Notes under the pieces: generated by a model
What the model saw: the letters and a program-made list of their open reading frames with translations, nothing else
The model's database searches: none
What the model was told of the DNA's origin: nothing
Assembly: GCA_007135795.1 (NCBI GenBank)
Contig: SLIE01000260.1
Coordinates: 1 to 6,110 of the forward strand
Reading direction: 5' to 3'
Length of the DNA stretch: 6,110 bases
Origin: Desulfobacterales bacterium
Lineage (GTDB): Bacteria > Desulfobacterota > Desulfobacteria > Desulfobacterales > Desulfosalsimonadaceae
Shown here: positions 4,969-6,110 of the stretch, one piece after another
How positions within the stretch are numbered: the first letter of the stretch is position 1
Layout: every line of letters starts with the position of its first letter
Translations under genes and position numbers: made by a program

Positions 4969-6110
4969 TTAGAAAGGCATCATACCGCGGGGCAGTCCCC
5001 GCATTTTGCCACCCTTGTTAAATTTTTTAAGCATTTTCAAAACCTGGTTATAATTCTTCAAAAGCTTATTCACATCCTGGACAGATGTACCGCTCCCATT
5101 TGCGATTCTTTTTCTCCGACTGCCATTGATGATATTGTGGAAACGACGTTCTGACGGTGTCATGGAGTTAATGATCGCTTCAATTCTTGCCAATTCCCTG
5201 TCATCAATATTGACGTTGTTAAGCTGCTTGCTCTTGCCAAGACCGGGGATCATTTTTAGCAAATCAGTGATGGAGCCCATTTTTCGTACCGACGCCATCT
5301 GGTTGCGGAAGTCCTCCAGGGTAAATTCATTTTTCCGCAGCTTTTGTTCCATTTCCGCCGCGTCTTTCTCGTTCACCACGCTCTGCGCTTTTTCTATAAA
5401 CGAGAGCATATCCCCCATGTTAAGAATGCGCGATGCCATTCGATCCGGATGGAATGGCTCAAGCGCGTTTGATTTTTCACCGACACCAACAAACTTGATC
5501 GGCTTTCCGGTTACGGCCTTAATGGACAGCGCAGCCCCACCCCTGGCGTCCCCATCCATTTTGGTCAGGATGACACCACTGATATCGAGACTTTCATTAA
5601 ATGAATGGGCGATATTGACCGCATCCTGCCCGGTCATGGCATCGGCGACAAGCAGGATATCTGACGGGTTAACGGTTTTTTTGATTTCAACCAACTCTTC
5701 CATCAGTGACTCATCCACGTGCAGCCTGCCCGCCGTGTCATAAATCAGCGTGTCGCATCCTTCGTTCACGGCGGCTTTTTTTGCCTGACGGGCGATGTTG
5801 ACAGGTTTCATGTCCGTTTGGGAATCAAAAACCGGTACGGAAAGCTGCCCGCCCAGTTTTTTGAGCTGATCAATAGCTGCCGGTCGGTACACATCCACCG
5901 GCACCAGATAAGGATTTCTTCCCTGTTTGCGCAAAAAAACCGCCAGTTTTCCGGCACTGGTCGTTTTACCGGACCCTTGCAGACCAACCAGCAAAATCGA
6001 TGCCGGTGATGGGCCGGAAAGGTTGAGATCCTCGTTTTTGGAACCCATCAATGCAGTGAGTTCTTCATTTACAATCTTGATCACCTGCTGCGCAGGTGTC
6101 AGACTGGACA
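4969..6110 (-). CDS. ffh: Signal recognition particle protein Ffh, NG and M domains (N terminus beyond window)
   Basis: Ffh is the GTPase that binds 4.5S RNA and signal sequences and delivers nascent chains to FtsY at the membrane. About 379 residues are visible; roughly 85-90 N-terminal residues lie outside. The frame is open to the window edge and reads SSLTPAQQVIKIVNEEL there, so the in-frame GTG at 6084 is an internal Val codon. Numbering from the first full codon (6108), motifs are the P-loop GLQGSGKTT (42-50), DVYRPAAIDQL (72-82), DTAGRLHVDE (124-133), DAMTGQD (156-162), TKMDGDARGGAA (182-193), GVGEK (208-212) and LEPFHPDRMASRILNMGD (216-233). The methionine-rich M domain follows, with IINSMTPSERR (312-322) and the SRP-RNA-binding GSRRKRIANGSG (329-340). 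It ends with GMMPF. All G motifs appear intact. Confidence 0.98.
   Translation of the reverse strand, partial: SSLTPAQQVIKIVNEELTALMGSKNEDLNLSGPSPASILLVGLQGSGKTTSAGKLAVFLRKQGRNPYLVPVDVYRPAAIDQLKKLGGQLSVPVFDSQTDMKPVNIARQAKKAAVNEGCDTLIYDTAGRLHVDESLMEELVEIKKTVNPSDILLVADAMTGQDAVNIAHSFNESLDISGVILTKMDGDARGGAALSIKAVTGKPIKFVGVGEKSNALEPFHPDRMASRILNMGDMLSFIEKAQSVVNEKDAAEMEQKLRKNEFTLEDFRNQMASVRKMGSITDLLKMIPGLGKSKQLNNVNIDDRELARIEAIINSMTPSERRFHNIINGSRRKRIANGSGTSVQDVNKLLKNYNQVLKMLKKFNKGGKMRGLPRGMMPF

Noticed and set aside
5126..5743. 205-codon plus-strand open frame opposite ffh
   Set aside because: Antisense to the highly conserved Ffh GTPase domain; low-complexity Ser-rich translation with no motif.
1..6110. 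CRISPR array, insertion sequence, integrase, attachment site, tRNA/rRNA gene or defence system
   Set aside because: No repeated spacer pattern, no transposase or integrase motifs, and no tRNA-like cloverleaf was seen; all substantial coding space is filled by housekeeping genes.

Overview
The window is an ordinary, well-packed bacterial housekeeping region. Every confident gene lies on the minus strand, so transcription runs from high to low coordinates. Gene order from right to left is ffh (5' end outside the window), rpsP, khpA-type KH protein, rimM, trmD, a Tm1570-like SPOUT methyltransferase, rplS, rnhB, yraN and rsmI (3' end outside the window). This order, with the extra SPOUT methyltransferase between trmD and rplS and the rnhB-yraN-rsmI tail, is what I know from sulfate-reducing and syntrophic Desulfobacterota (former Deltaproteobacteria). 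The proteins fit that placement and base composition looks mid-range, but the genus cannot be fixed from this sequence alone.

Positions 1949-6110 form the translation/export cluster. Ffh is the protein subunit of the signal recognition particle. bS16 and bL19 are ribosomal proteins. RimM matures the 30S head, KhpA is a small RNA-binding protein, and TrmD makes m1G37 in tRNA. The genes are tightly spaced (18, 98, 9 and 7 nt, then a 4-nt GTGA overlap, then 93 nt), which suggests one operon with translational coupling at trmD/methyltransferase. The two wider gaps (98 nt after rpsP, 93 nt before rplS) contain short hairpins.

Positions 1679-1948 are the largest non-coding gap. It holds a plausible sigma70-like promoter reading toward rnhB and, just downstream, a perfect 20-bp inverted repeat with a 3-nt loop. 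No U-tract follows it on either strand. This is the most distinctive non-coding structure in the window.

Positions 1-1678 hold rnhB (RNase HII), yraN (UPF0102, restriction-endonuclease-like fold) and the start of rsmI (16S rRNA Cm1402 methyltransferase). yraN and rsmI overlap by 8 nt and are probably co-transcribed. A 125-nt gap between rnhB and yraN contains a small hairpin and a 23-codon ORF behind a good ribosome binding site, of unknown reality.

I saw no mobile element, CRISPR array, tRNA/rRNA gene, phage gene, toxin/defence gene or broken gene. I found no convincing undescribed system here. The findings are small-scale structural observations and are scored accordingly.
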